A program made the position numbers and the translations under genes. The notes beneath the pieces were generated by a model. That model made no database searches, was not told the origin of the DNA, and was given only the letters and a program-made list of their open reading frames with translations. Source: Dicyema japonicum (lineage: Eukaryota > Dicyemida > Rhombozoa > Dicyemidae). Taken from it: a stretch of DNA of 64,000 bases. Shown piece after piece: positions 34,425 through 45,379 of this stretch (position 1 is the first letter of the stretch; each line of letters opens with the position of its first letter). The stretch is from positions 358,500 through 422,499 of the forward strand of contig RDEW01000042.1 of NCBI GenBank assembly GCA_011109175.1. The letters run 5' to 3'.

Positions 34425-34735
34425 AAATGGCGCCATGTGGTGATACCTGGCTAATTGGTTGAAGTTTTCTTTTTGTTTTGTATGTTCCTCCTTTCTCTTC
34501 CTATTAGAATGGCTTCATGTGATTTACCTGTCTTTTGGTGGTCAGTGCCAGGCTGCCACGAAAAAAGATAATTTTCCCTCCCCCACTTCACTGGAAAGGT
34601 TACCAAAACTGCAAGTAATGGACGCCTTTTACCCTTCATGCTGATTCCGGATGGACTCTATCTGTAGAAGTGGAAACTGGATACACTTAACTAGTTGTTT
34701 ATTTATTTTTTATGTGTATCTGGGTTAATTTATTT
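34425..34735 (-). repeat. Dispersed repeat family A, copy 2
   Basis: Reverse-complement relative of 4330-4645, from TAAGTGTATCCAG to CACCACATGGCGCC. The reverse-strand frame MKGKRRPLLAVLVTFPVKWG is open for 62 codons. The forward copy keeps recognisable parts of the same peptide. It lies 30 bp upstream of the AP-1 sigma start codon. Confidence 0.65.
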
Positions 34736-34764
34736 AATTAAAAAATAATAATTTAAAAAACAGG

Positions 34765-35256
34765 ATGCGTCTTGTTGTGTTATTTAATCGTCAGGGACAT
34801 ATCCGTCTCCAAAAGTGTTTTTTTTCGTATTCTCATTCTGAGAAACAACGGCTCATAAAAGAAATCGTTAGACTCACATTGGAAGTCAATCCAGACTGGA
34901 ATTTCATAGAATTCGGCGAATATACAATCGTTTTCCGAAGGTAATCCTTACGATATCTACTAGAGATATGCAAGTGTATATTTCTGCGCCCTTATTGATT
35001 CTGAAGACAACGCAATGATGACTTTGGAAGTACTTCACAGATTTGTCGAGATTTTGGACAATTATTTTGGCTCGGTAAGACACACGTGTTACTCAGGTGT
35101 GTGAGATGGATATGATCTATAATCTCAATCAAGTTCATTATTTAATGGACGAGTTCATTCTCGGAGGATATGTGTACGATCCTTCTAATTCGTGATGTTG
35201 TTGATCGTGTTAAAGAACACGACATCTTTATGGGGGTTTACTTGTTTTGTAATTAA
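34765..35256 (+). CDS. AP-1 adaptor complex sigma subunit with two mini-introns
   Basis: Small chain of the clathrin adaptor AP-1, acting at the trans-Golgi and endosomes. The ATG at 34765 opens [20 protein letters not shown], the family's hallmark start, then [25 protein letters not shown]. Removing 25 nt (34941-34965) gives [32 protein letters not shown]. Removing 22 nt (35075-35096) gives [20 protein letters not shown] and ILGG. 'LDxYFGSVCExD' favours AP-1 over AP-2 or AP-3. Near the end the frame meets TGA at 35193. The family's last helix ([12 protein letters not shown]) continues one base over to a TAA at 35256, so there is a one-base indel or a third mini-intron. The product is about 127 or 147 residues against ~158 in vertebrates. 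Confidence 0.87.
34941..34965 (+). other. Mini-intron 1 of AP-1 sigma gene (25 nt)
   Basis: GTAATC...TAGAG. Removing exactly this stretch restores [10 protein letters not shown], a near-invariant part of the family. Ending two bases earlier at TAG would give the wrong frame. Confidence 0.85.
35075..35096 (+). other. Mini-intron 2 of AP-1 sigma gene (22 nt)
   Basis: GTAAGA...ACTCAG, a classic donor and acceptor only 22 nt apart. Its removal joins YFGS to VCEMD in phase 0. Confidence 0.88.
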
Positions 35257-35259
35257 TAG

Positions 35260-35950
35260 GATGACGATTGACTACCCCCCTTACTACTTAAATTATTTAA
35301 AAATAAGTTTTTTGTGGCTGTCTTAGTGAATTCAGTGAAACACATGAATAGTGAAGCTGGCAGTCAGAAATGAAGATTGAAATTTAAAAATCCACAGTAA
35401 CACTATTCACGTAATCCTTACATGCTCATCCAGAGAGATGCTCATAGTATTATCATTTAGCTTCGGGAGATAATTATAGTCACATCACGGCGAAAGAAAA
35501 TAATGTTTGTTAATTTAAAATTTAGAGAATCAAGGAGGAATGTGATTTTTTTGTTAATTTAGTTAAATTGAATTTTTTATCCATTTTCTGATTATCGAGA
35601 CATCTAATTTTCTTGCATTTTATTGGGTCCTGAACAGCCACTCTGATTTTTAACCTGATAGATAAGATCTGAAGAGCGATGTCCTAAATAGAATAGTACG
35701 TATTTTTGTCGCAACCATGCAGCCATTATTTTTCCATTTGATCCCCCAATAGCAGTGACCCTTCGACCAGGGAATAAAGTCAATTTAATAAACCATTTTT
35801 GTTTGACCGTCAAATAGTTAAATGTATTATTATTCTACCACCTGACTCGCATTTTGTAAGGCAACTATTCTCTGTAATATCTATGTTCCCCGAGTATAAT
35901 CGTGACATATAATAAAGGGACAAACTACCAAATAAATGCTTACTGTGTTT
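35260..35950. other. No gene seen
   Basis: AT-rich DNA downstream of the AP-1 sigma gene. A reverse-strand frame at 35604-35813 has no motif and is not called. Confidence 0.45.
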
Positions 35951-35959
35951 TTTCCTAAA

Positions 35960-36285
35960 ATAAGTTATGGGCCTGGAGCCGCACTTATCATCTTTCCCTG
36001 GCTTCCTCGTTCTCTCAGCGTTACTTGGACGATTATGTATGCTGGAAGAAGGCCGAGAAGATGAAATGGGAAAAGTACGCTGTCCTACCCAATGATTTTT
36101 TTGTTTGTTCCACTCGCCGTTGAGACGTCTGGTTCCCTTGCGCCTGCGACGCTGGAATTCTTGAGTCGTGTGGAATCGGATCGTTACATGAACAGGAGAC
36201 CCTCGTGAGCGCTACTGGTTATTTGAGCGAATCTAGCTCGCCATCCTGAGAGGAAATAGCCACACAGTCAGGGCAGCTGCTATAT
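35960..36285 (+). pseudogene. LINE C-terminal module (ETSG type)
   Basis: KAEKMKWEKYAVLP, then FVPLAVETSGSLAPATLEFL, then GDPRERYWLFERI, LAILRGNSHTVRAAAI and a TAA. It matches the end of the 48-kb element (FVPVAIETSG...WLRQRIGIAVIRGNAYSVMSAAA). Two frames are used. A closely related copy lies inverted at 38290-38495. Confidence 0.75.
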
Positions 36286-36564
36286 AACAGTTTACTCTTT
36301 TTTCTTTCCTTAATAAAAATTTAAACTTTAGCCAAAATGTGTCATTATTTTTAAAGCCAAAGTGGTCAACATAATAAAATTTTAAAATTTAGTTTCAAAC
36401 CTCTTTACTTCATACTTTATTTGCTGTTCTGTGGAATCCAATATTATTCTGCTTAAAATAAAATGACAGTACAATAAAAATAAACACTAATCAGACAAAA
36501 AAGAGGGAGAGATTGTGATTGACTATTATATTAAGGGTTATCCTTCATAAAATTGTTTTTTATT

Positions 36565-36795
36565 CGCTAATTTATTTTTTTTAATCAATAACAATTTATT
36601 GAAGAATAAAACCAAATAGTTAAAGGCTACTGGCTGCTCTCAGGATTGAGAGCGCATTTCCCCTTACGATCTGTAAGGAGATGCGCTCAATGAGCCAGCC
36701 CTTCTCTCTGACATCCCTCTTCCTTTTAGCCTTTAACTATTTGGTTTTATTCTTCAATAAATTGTTATTGATTAAAAAAAAAATTTATTTTATAA
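36565..36795. mobile_element. Palindromic MITE (fold-back element)
   Basis: The left arm 36573-36629 and right arm 36727-36787 are almost perfect reverse complements (core AACAATTTATTGAAGAATAA). The middle contains a second hairpin: GAGCGCATTTCCCCTTAC, a 5-base loop GATCT, then GTAAGGAGATGCGCTC. There is no coding capacity. It is a typical short non-autonomous DNA transposon or fold-back element. The GC-rich centre stands out from the AT-rich arms. Confidence 0.85.
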
Positions 36796-36869
36796 TTAGT
36801 TAGATCGAATTTGCTGGCAAATTATTTAAATTATAAAAATATTTAACTATTGATTCATAATTTCTAATA

Positions 36870-37180
36870 ATGCCAATGGCCGCGTGGTACTATATGATGC
36901 CACGAGGGTACTAGATTGAAGATTTCTCTTCCTTTAATCTGTTAGCGTCGTTGGATCAATTTCATACAGGAGGCGCCTAATGCCTTTCGAAATTTAAAAG
37001 GATCTTTTCATCTTCCCGGGGACAAGTTCGTTGTCCGGCGACGAGTTCTGGAATCGACCTCAGTTCCCCGGACAAAACTCTCTGTATCACTACTTGGTTG
37101 AGAGTTCTGCAGTATCGAGTCAGTATCAAGGAATTAGTTAGTTTACCCTTGATCTTTGGAATGAATTAAGTTAGTAATGA
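36870..37180. repeat. Dispersed repeat family C, copy 1
   Basis: Shares CAGGAGGCGCCTAATGCCT, GGGGACAAGTTCGTTG, GGCGACGAGTTCTG, GAGTCAGTATCAAGGA, TTAGTTAGTTT and TTGATCTTTGGA with 48520-48685. Near its start is a decayed form of the CATGGCGCCACGCGG terminus of family A, so families A, B and C may be parts of one repeat. Confidence 0.5.
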
Positions 37181-37189
37181 GAGACTGGC

Positions 37190-38280
37190 CATGGAGGATT
37201 TCTTCGCGATTCCGTGGGCGACCTAGTACCACCCTCCCGATTGACCTCAAAGGAGAATTTTAAAAGGTCTGGAGATGGCTATGAGAAAGAGAGGATCAGG
37301 ATGAACTACGTGAGTTTAGTTATGACAGCGACAAGTGGAGGAGATTACTTTGTTGTTGGTTTTTCTGGTTGCTTGTGCATCTTCATTACCTTCGCAAGTC
37401 AAAGTGATAGCTGATTGACTGATGGATTCGCCTATGCTTGTGCTCGAGACTTCATAAAGGTCTAAAAAGTATGGACAAGGACGACATCATGGATGATGTA
37501 TCAGTGACTCTTCCTTGGTTCATCAACAAACTCTGCTGAATTATTTAAATGTTGTTTTATGAACTTAGCCTCATGGATGTGTCTAGAAAGTAGAGGATTT
37601 CTATATGACAGACACCACAACGTGAAGGACATTATTACCAGAAACAATACATGGTAGTTCACCCATCTTCAAGTTTTTTGATTTTAAAACAAGATTCCTA
37701 TCTGGAACATCTTTAGTTTATTATTGTATTAGATGTCTCTCAAATCATCCATTTTGTTTATGCTTATGATAAAAAAAAGTATAGGAGATTATCCACCTTC
37801 AGGTGGTGGAGATATTTAATTTGAGCTCCACTACAACAGTTCACTGTTTCAGAACAGGTACATTTTGGAATAAAATGTTAAACTTAGTATTCCCAGGAAT
37901 ACCAAATATACTACTGAAAAAATATAAGTTTCACCAACTCCTAGTTTATTTGCACAGACAGACTCTTTAAACATATCAGTTTGGCTAGGTTATCAAGCTT
38001 TCGAACATTTAAGCGAGGCCCTATTGTTAACGGTTGATTATTAAAAAAATAGCCAGAAATTAGAATTCAATTTTTAAACCGTCAAACGGGGGAAAGACTA
38101 GAATTCATAGATCTGTCAGAAAAGGATCTTCGAATCAGTCTTTTTAGGTTATGTTATTTCCATTGTCATATCGAAAATTAGCAAACTTCATAATGACACT
38201 AAGGTTAGATTGTTTACAACAGAATAAAGTCATAGACTATCTTGGATGACAGTTCAAATATCAACAAAATAACACTAAAT
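37190..38280. other. No gene seen
   Basis: No supported coding block. Short forward frames (37214-37414 and one near 37470) have no motif. Confidence 0.4.
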
Positions 38281-38289
38281 CATTCAGCT

Positions 38290-38495
38290 GGACTACCATT
38301 CAAGGTCATGAGTGCGTGGCTATTCCCTTTCAGGATGACGAGCGAGATTTGCTCAAATAAGAATCAGCGCTAACGGGGATCTTCAGTTCGTAAAGAAATC
38401 CGATTCCCTTGACTATTCAAAAATTCCAGCGTCGCAGGCGCAAAGGAACCAGACGTTTAACTGCGTGATGAACAAACAGAAATCATTAGGTAGGA
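38290..38495 (-). pseudogene. LINE C-terminal module (ETSG type), inverted copy
   Basis: The reverse strand reads TSGSFAPATLEFLNSQ, TEDPR, then LFEQISLVILKGNSHALM with two stops. It is closest to the forward copy at 35960-36285 (TSGSLAPATLEFL...LFERI.LAILRGNSHTV), so the two may derive from the same subfamily. Confidence 0.68.
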
Positions 38496-38595
38496 ACGTG
38501 TTCGTGCTAGTTTTGACTTCTCTGTGAGTTATTAAATAAAATTACTTTTTGAATTTTTGAGAAATCAGTTATTGACTTGTAAAAAAGTATGAACC

Positions 38596-40017
38596 CGAAA
38601 CCTTGTCTGATTTTAATCAAATCTGATTTTTTTGATTTAAATCAGATTTTTTTGAATTAAATGATTTTTATTCGGAAACAAAGTAAAATAAAAATAAAAA
38701 CAATGGAAATCGTATTTATTTATTTAAAAGCTTGTAAACAAAGACAAGTTTGGCAGCTTTTTCAATTTCCTGCCTATTTCGTACATTTGAATTAAGAATC
38801 CAAAAGTCGAAAAAATTAGTTCTATTCCACCTGGAAGCAACTGCTCCAACTGGTAAGAGTTCGCAAATATTCTTCGTCGTTTTAGGCATATATTTTGTAC
38901 TTTGGAAGCAATCTCTGCATCAATATTCGATCTGTGTTCCTCACAAATTCTCAAAATTATAGACCAATTATCCAGATAAGTTTGAAAACAGTCTGATAAA
39001 GTGTTCCAGCCAACATCAATCGGAAGAACAAGTTTTTTTCCTCTAGCAGATTTGTACCATGCCGCTAAAAGATGGACGTTTCAAAAGTATTTATTTATTC
39101 TTACGATGGTTTTTTTAACGTCAGCTACTTCGACATCCTTTGAAAGAAGGTTGAGATAATGTGCCGAGTAACCATATGTAATAATTTCATCGTCATCTTG
39201 CATCATTATCCGCCTCATTTTAGTCATACTGGCAGCATTGTCCGTTACAAGACTCCCGATTTTACATTCAAACGGATGCTCGACGGACTTTGCAGAGGCT
39301 AAAGCAACAGATTGAAGATACTCCGTCGTGTGGCTATATCCAGAGGTGTCCACAGTATCAATTAGAAAGTTTTCTCAATCCGATGAAACAACTGACACAC
39401 AAATAACATATTCATTATGAATGTTACTCCACCGTCCAACATCATAGACACTGTCTTGTCCTGGAACCTTTGCCGAAAATCTTCATGTATTTGGTCGTAC
39501 GCACGATCGAGCAATGGACTACCAATTTGATGACGAAAGGGTAAACGATACCCAGGAAGAAGCATTTGGACGAATTTGACAAATTCCGGATGTTGTACAG
39601 CAGCAAAAGGAGTGCTACTGGAATATATGTATCTAGCGAGTTGCAAAATTTTTTTACGATGACGTCGTCGTAGTAACGAAATTGATTAAAGATTGGTCCC
39701 TCATCCTTGGGAGGAATTCGCTGATCAAATCACTTTCAGGTTTCGACGGATTTTCAGGGATATCGATATTAGTTCGATATAGTAAATGATGCTGCCTCAT
39801 CCGAGATACGGGACCTTGTTCCTCCTTCCCGCAATTACGGCATCTGGCTCGACTCCCGGTCTTTTCAGGAATAATACGTTTGTCGAAGTGAACTCACAAG
39901 GCATCACTCTTTCTTCCAGACATTAAAAAAATTTAAATGATTTTTTTTGGTTTTTTAATGATTTAACTCATTGATTTTTTGTTGATTAAAATCAAATGAT
40001 TTTAATCTAACAACCCT
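38596..40017 (-). mobile_element. hAT transposon, degraded
   Basis: The right end, read inwards on the reverse strand from 40017, is CAGGGTTGTTAGATTAAAAT, a typical hAT terminus. The left end near 38596 shows a decayed inverted match (TTGTCTGATTTTAATCAAAT). The transposase lies between. I could not fix an 8-bp target duplication with confidence. Confidence 0.65.
38724..39923 (-). pseudogene. hAT transposase (BED finger and DUF659)
   Basis: Reverse-strand ATG at 39923: MSGRKSDAL, then a BED-type finger (HFDKRIIPEKTGSRARCRNC ... MRQHH). After shifts it continues LQLARYIYSSSTPFAAVQHP, LLPGYRLPFRHQIGSPLLD and TVSMMLDGG, which carries the first catalytic Asp of the DUF659/hAT fold. Then come VDTSGYSHTTEYLQSVALAS, TDNAASMTKMRRIM with the second Asp, and YSAHYLNLLSKDVE. 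At least three frameshifts are present and the C-terminal dimerisation region is not recognisable. Its role was cut-and-paste transposition. This copy is dead. Confidence 0.78.
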
Positions 40018-40019
40018 GC

Positions 40020-40640
40020 TCGAAGGTCCCCAGTAGTTAGAAGATCATCGGGATAGGGTTATATATCCGTCATAAGGAAGGTAAAGGAATTTTTAAATAT
40101 TACAAAATTAAGCCGTCTACTCAATCGGATTCTCATCCATACCTGTCCAAATAGATCTACATTTTAACTGGTTTACAGTAATCACTTTGCTAACTCAAAC
40201 TTATGGGAGGTGGAAATGTGTGGACAATTTTGATCCTCCAAAATACAATAAACCTTCAAAAAAGTAAAATTGGTCGTTTATTTTGGTTATCAATTCTTAT
40301 CTGAACGAAATTGCCAGTGGGAAAAATATGGAAAAAATATGGTTAAGGAGCATTTAGTTAGGTCTCTCATGAAATCATCGTCTTGTCAAAATAAACCAGG
40401 GTTTGAAAAATAGAAGATGTACTACTAGGATTCATCTTGATTCAACATAGTACCCTCAGTCTATAGTACCCTCAGATTTGCTAGCCAACATGAACTTTCT
40501 AAAAAGCGCAGAAACTCAAATATTATTTAATTTTTTAAATAATTCATATTTTACTGAAAAAATAAATTAAATAAAAGTTACAAAATACTAAGTGTGTCGC
40601 TTTAGTTGTTGACATCACTCTAGTTACAATTCGTCGAAAT
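40020..40640. other. No gene seen
   Basis: AT-rich sequence with no supported feature. Confidence 0.45.
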
Positions 40641-40654
40641 TAAATAAAAAATTT

Positions 40655-40860
40655 ATTAATGTCTATGTTCCATCGTACTCTCAGTCTTTTACTAGTGCAA
40701 CTTTCAACGTCAGAGGACAAGCTTCCATCACTAAACAGGATACCTCAAGCATAAATTTGGAACAATACAACCTGATGAACTTCGGAGAAAGCTACATTGA
40801 GAAAACTGGTAGTATGGATATTGAAGAGCATGCCACATCGGAACATTAGTATTCATATGC
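40655..40860 (+). pseudogene. Possible LINE endonuclease start
   Basis: A frame reads SATFNVRGQASITKQDTSS, LEQYNLMNF and SYIEKTGSMDIEEHATSEH. 'xFNVRGxxxxxKQ...LxxYxxxxxxxxxxxKT' resembles the start of the LINE apurinic-endonuclease domain. Short, with no downstream domain. Confidence 0.35.
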
Positions 40861-41209
40861 TTATTGGTAACGCGGGAGAGCATTTTACTAACTAATTACC
40901 TAAAACGCTAAGACTCCTGGAGTTAATAGTAACTGGAATTACTTAATTAGTAGGCCTTGTTAATATTTTTTAATAATAGAGTTAATAGAAGCTGGTATCT
41001 TGAAGAAATTTAAAAAAAGACTAAAATGCTAACCTCATTCGGTCTAACAAATCAGAAATAGAATCTGCATTTTTCATTCCGTGTTGTCTAAACACTAAGA
41101 TGCAAAACATAATATTTTGCTAGCCAGACCCTGACCATGGATTACCCAACTATAAGCACTTTCACGAAATCGATTAATGCTTATAACCCTCATGTGTATC
41201 AAAAGAAAA

Positions 41210-41395
41210 TATTTTGAACCAGAAAACCATCGCCATAGTCAGAATGAAAAAAATTCAGGAGATTCCTGCTTTTGGACTCGAAGGAAATTGCGTCCAAGAG
41301 GAACGTTGTTGACTAACGGTCTTTTCTGGATATATTTAGAATTATCTGGAGCCACTATAGATGGTAACCATGTGACCCTCCTGCTAGAATCGGCC
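41210..41395 (+). repeat. Dispersed repeat family B copy
   Basis: Shares CAGAATGAAAAAA, TTCAGG, AGGAACGTTGTTGACTAACG, TCTGGATATATTTAGAATTA and CTGGAGCCACTATAGATGG with 11758-11935. Confidence 0.5.
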
Positions 41396-41399
41396 AGTC

Positions 41400-42420
41400 A
41401 GATTCCTTTTCTTATAGGGCCATTTAGATAAACCTGGCTCTTCAACCTCTCCTCTCTACCAACCTACGTATATAAACTGGATGATGTGAAAGATGTCATC
41501 TGTACATTTTGCAACCTCTCTGAGTTGACAGTAAATCAGATTTTATAATGTTAAGGGCTTAGCCATATTTGTAATCTCATGACCTCCGAAAATTTCACTT
41601 CCAACCTATTTTGGAGTGATAGAATTTACGACTTCATTTCCAGCCATGTGGGCCTTTGAAAATTTTGGACCACAGATTTCCTGATATTGGCGTTTAAGAA
41701 TTGTTGCTCCGGAAGGTACCCTATTCAGGCACATTAGTTAAACATTGGCTTAAATTACCTTAAAATCAGTGTTTAATGATTTTCATAAACTTTGAAGGCT
41801 GTCCTAACATATTTTCTTCCAGATATAGGTTGAATAGCCGCTCATTAAGAGCCCTTTGAATTCAATTATTTAAAACAGTGCTTCCCAACCGGTGAGCCGC
41901 TAACTGGTGCTAATCCTTAGACCAATTGGTACCCGGCAACAAGAAACACAGTTCAGAAATATAGTTTGCATAAATGTCGCATTTTTTAAAATAAAAGCAA
42001 CTGGATGATTTTCTACATCCATTTTCATCAAGAAATGTTCTCTCATGTTTCATTCTATAGACACTCCAAGTTCAGTATATGTCCTTTATCGATGGTTCCA
42101 CTGTAAAATGTTTACTAATGAAGCGTTACTCGTCAAGCCAAAGCATCCTAGATGTGTGGAACCTTCAACCGGAATGTACAGCAGCGAAATTTGAACTAGG
42201 AGTCATAAGGCTCTTAACCGATACTTGTTACACTTCAACCGTTTATGTTGCACATTAATTTATATTTAAAAATTTCCTAAATATTGTTTAGCTTATTTTA
42301 TAAATCTATTTTAATTTTGATTATGAATTTGTTTATTGAAGGATTAAGTAAATAAAAAATAAAGAATTAATTGAACTATCATAATTCTTGTGAGCACGCC
42401 TGTTTCTATTTTTCATAGTG
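41400..42420. other. No gene seen
   Basis: No coding block or repeat that I can support. Confidence 0.4.
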
Positions 42421-42429
42421 GGACATATC

Positions 42430-42675
42430 ATTGGACCTACTAAGAATGAACCCAATGGAGTAAACAGTGATAAAGTAAGAGCAATGGTCCAACAACTGTT
42501 TGCCATTCAGGAAATTGATGCAAGACACCGGAATCCAATGTCTCAACCAGAGCGAATCTCAAGCGATCATAGACCAGGTTAATCAGAAAGACAAAGTCTA
42601 GTGGGATTCGGATGTTGTCCGTGTAGTTCAGGCAAGATTCGGAAGATTACTCGAGGTAGATGACATTTATTAACG
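42430..42675 (+). other. Coding-like stretch, unrecognised
   Basis: Two overlapping frames look protein-like: NSDKVRAMVQQLFAIQEIDA and, one base over, SQAIIDQVNQKDKV...DVVRVVQARFGRLLEVD ending in a stop near 42673. This may be a frameshifted or spliced host exon. Family unknown. Confidence 0.22.
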
Positions 42676-42772
42676 AAACCCCACTTTTATTTTTATAACC
42701 CCAATGAAACAATATTACTACTCGTTTCTACCACATAGAACTTTCTCCTATTATAAGAGGAGTTGTCACCCT

Positions 42773-43230
42773 GATACCGCTCCGTTTCCTTCACGCACAT
42801 CAGCTAACTCAGTTGATAATTCCACCAGGTGGTTGCTGTCTGAGTACTGACAATAGAGTTGACAAGCTGTGTCTTCAGTTTGATTTTTTGATGCCGTACA
42901 TTCTGCATAAGTCATAATATATGCACCTTCTACTTCGTGGTACCCTATGATGTAGTCGCTGTTAAACATCACATTGCAGTGTGTAGCCATGTGATCCACC
43001 AACTCCTTTGGACCTCTTACAATGATCATATATTGAATTTTTACCTGCAACAGATTCCTGTCTTGAATAGGAAATACAAAGCTTCGGGTCTCGGGATATT
43101 GTTTCAATGCTTTCATCTTGGAAACAATCATAAAGCATAGAGCGACTTTCTCCTGACACTATCCAATCAAAAAATAAGAAATCTTTAGAAATCAAAAGAC
43201 TTTGTCAATTTTAATGAATTTGAGCCAATT
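42773..43230 (-). other. Possible host gene with a 31-nt intron
   Basis: Reverse strand: FDWIVSGESRSMLYDCFQDE and SIETISRDPKLCISYSRQES end at a GTAAAA donor (43046). If 31 nt are removed the frame continues PKELVDHMATHCNVMFNSD, YIIGYHEVEGAYIMTYAECT, DTACQLYCQYSDSNHLVELS and stops near 42770. The C-terminal part alone is open for over 100 codons. I do not recognise the protein. An alternative without splicing uses the other frame upstream (SKMKALKQYPETRSFVF). Confidence 0.35.
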
Positions 43231-43772
43231 TGGATCAGAAAGCTAAACTTTTTCCTCTTAGATTATGAAGTACATCCATTATTATCAATCCCCCTGATTA
43301 TCCAGAAACAGTGAAACGAAATATCACTAACGATCTCAAAACACGATCACCAATACTGCATGTACGACGGCAGGACCAAGTAGAGTTCAAAGGAGGCAAT
43401 TTTGGGAGCGACTTATTTGTAAAAACATGAAAACAAGGAAAAAATTCTAAAGCGAAACATTATTTAAAATCCCAATTTCGCTAAGAAATAGGAGGAAACT
43501 AACAAGCCGAAAAAAGAACTCCGCGAATCGTTCTGGCTAAAAACGAATCGGGATTGCCGTATTACAGTCCGACCCAAAATGGGCAGACACAGGGTGGAGT
43601 ACCTTCGATTTTGTGCACCTTTTTTCAAATCAACATTTCGGCAGAATAAAATGAAAAATCAATAAAAAATTATGGAAATTTTGGGGCATCATAAAATCAT
43701 TTATTAACAATTTTTAAGATAATAAAATTATAATAAATTAATTTATGTTTTATTTTCAACTTTGTTGTGGTT

Positions 43773-44640
43773 ATGGATTACGAAACTAAATTAAAAATTG
43801 CTAAAAAAATTATGAGGAACAATTTATCTGAAAGAAAATTAATCACAAAGTACAAGACAAGTAATAGAACTATTTCAAGAATAAAACGAAATATTGTACC
43901 TTTCTTACACCGCGGCAATACTAGTTCTGATTTTATGAGGAATTTAAAGCCGATAAAAAAATTTGATGATCAAGTCATGAAGCATTTCAAAAACTTCGGG
44001 TGGATAAAATTCCGATTTCAGGTTCTATTTTGAAAAAAATCGCCTTAGTTACAGCTTAAAAAATTGTATTTACTCTTTAAAGCATCCAATGGGTGGTTGA
44101 TAGATTTAAATTGCGACATGAGCTTCAATTCAAGTCAATGTGTGGAGAAAAGGTTTCATACGATTTATCTCACGTTAAAGAATTATTTTGAAAAATTTGA
44201 CGAGAAAGTATTAAAATTTGGACCTCAAAATGTATTTAAGAACTCCCCAAAAATCATTTGTCGAAAAAGGCGAACAGTGTTTTGGCTATAAACATGGAAC
44301 AGAAAGACTCACTTTCTTTTATGCTGCAGTATAATTGGAGAAAAACTTGAGCCATTGATTATTGGAAAGTGTAAACAACCTCTGTGCTTAAAAATTTTGA
44401 TGTCTAAGATTTTGGGTTGTTGTATTCGTCTTCAAGAAATGCATGGATCACTGGATAGACTTTTATGAGTTGGCCTTCACTAATAAATGAATTGTTTCGC
44501 AAAAACAACATAAAAATATTATTATTGCTTGACAATGCTGGATGCCATAAAACTTTCGAATGTTCAAATATCGACAAAAGATTTGAAAAAATTGCTGTAA
44601 ATTGATTTGAAAAAATTGGAGTAACCATTTATGATATACA
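43773..44640 (+). pseudogene. pogo/Tigger-like transposase
   Basis: The ATG at 43773 opens MDYETKLKIAKKIMRNNLSE, then RKLITKYKTSNRTISRIKRN (helix-turn-helix). After shifts it continues FKASNGWLIDLNC..., i.e. the CENP-B-type 'FxASNGWLxRF' box, then QKSFVEKGEQCFGYKHGTER, IGEKLEPLIIGKCKQP and ILLLLDNAGCHKTFE with the second catalytic Asp. The region that should hold the first Asp ('NADE') has been deleted between QNVF and PQKS. Many frameshifts. It is a different family from the one at 26908-27812. Confidence 0.75.
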
Positions 44641-44649
44641 GTTGATCAG

Positions 44650-45230
44650 TACTTTCTTTCCACAAGAATGCAATTCCCTGTGACTCTAAGCCATATGACT
44701 ACTCAGCCATACAGCTTTATTCAAATTGACTTTTTTTATTATAACATAACAAGCAGCAAACATTTAATGAGCCAGGTACCTTATTTGTAAAAATTAATTT
44801 TCTACATGTTATTTTTGGCGTCATTAGTGAAAATAGAAATTGCATATCTGTGTAAATGAGATTTATCTGGCTAACTAATCGTAAAAAATACTCAGTCTTC
44901 AGCAAACATTCGCCGAACAACCCGAAAAGGCGCTGTTGATTCTGCTAGCTGCTGGTCTCATACTTTGTTGTGAAATTTGGGTTACGCAATAACAACATTC
45001 GTAAAGCCGAGTTTAATAATTTGGCAATGTTTTTATAGAAAATATTTCATCACCAGAGTAGCCTGTTTTTTCGATGTAGGCAAACTATCAATCAGACAAA
45101 TAATATTTTTCATTTACTTTAGACTTAAGTGTTATATAAAAATTTAAAATTTTGTAAATTTTTTGTATGTAATAACAATAGTTAAGTAATTTAATATATA
45201 TAATTAACATACAAAATATCACTTTATTTA
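44650..45230. other. No gene seen
   Basis: AT-rich DNA without recognisable features. Confidence 0.45.
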
Positions 45231-45234
45231 ATAA

Positions 45235-45345
45235 ACAATAAAAAAGTTAATATATTTAATAATCAACAACCTTCCTCGCCTGCCTGTCGCCAGCCTCCTC
45301 AGGCAGGTTCGATTCTGTTGCTGAAACAACTCCGAAAATAAAAAA
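45235..45345 (-). repeat. R2-type 3' tail attached to another LINE
   Basis: Reverse complement of 4230-4325 with few differences (GGAGTTGTTTCAGCAAC..., GGCGAGGAAGGTTGTTGA). Here it follows an RT of a different LINE type at 45380-45960. Confidence 0.7.
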
Positions 45346-45379
45346 ATAAGCAAAGCTCCGGAGGAGCATCTTTTGTACC

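Noticed and set aside
32000-35256. Ciliate origin, suggested by 22-25-nt introns
   Set aside because: The host genes end with TAA and use no internal TAA or TAG for Gln. The diversity of LINE, hAT, pogo and MULE elements is animal-like.
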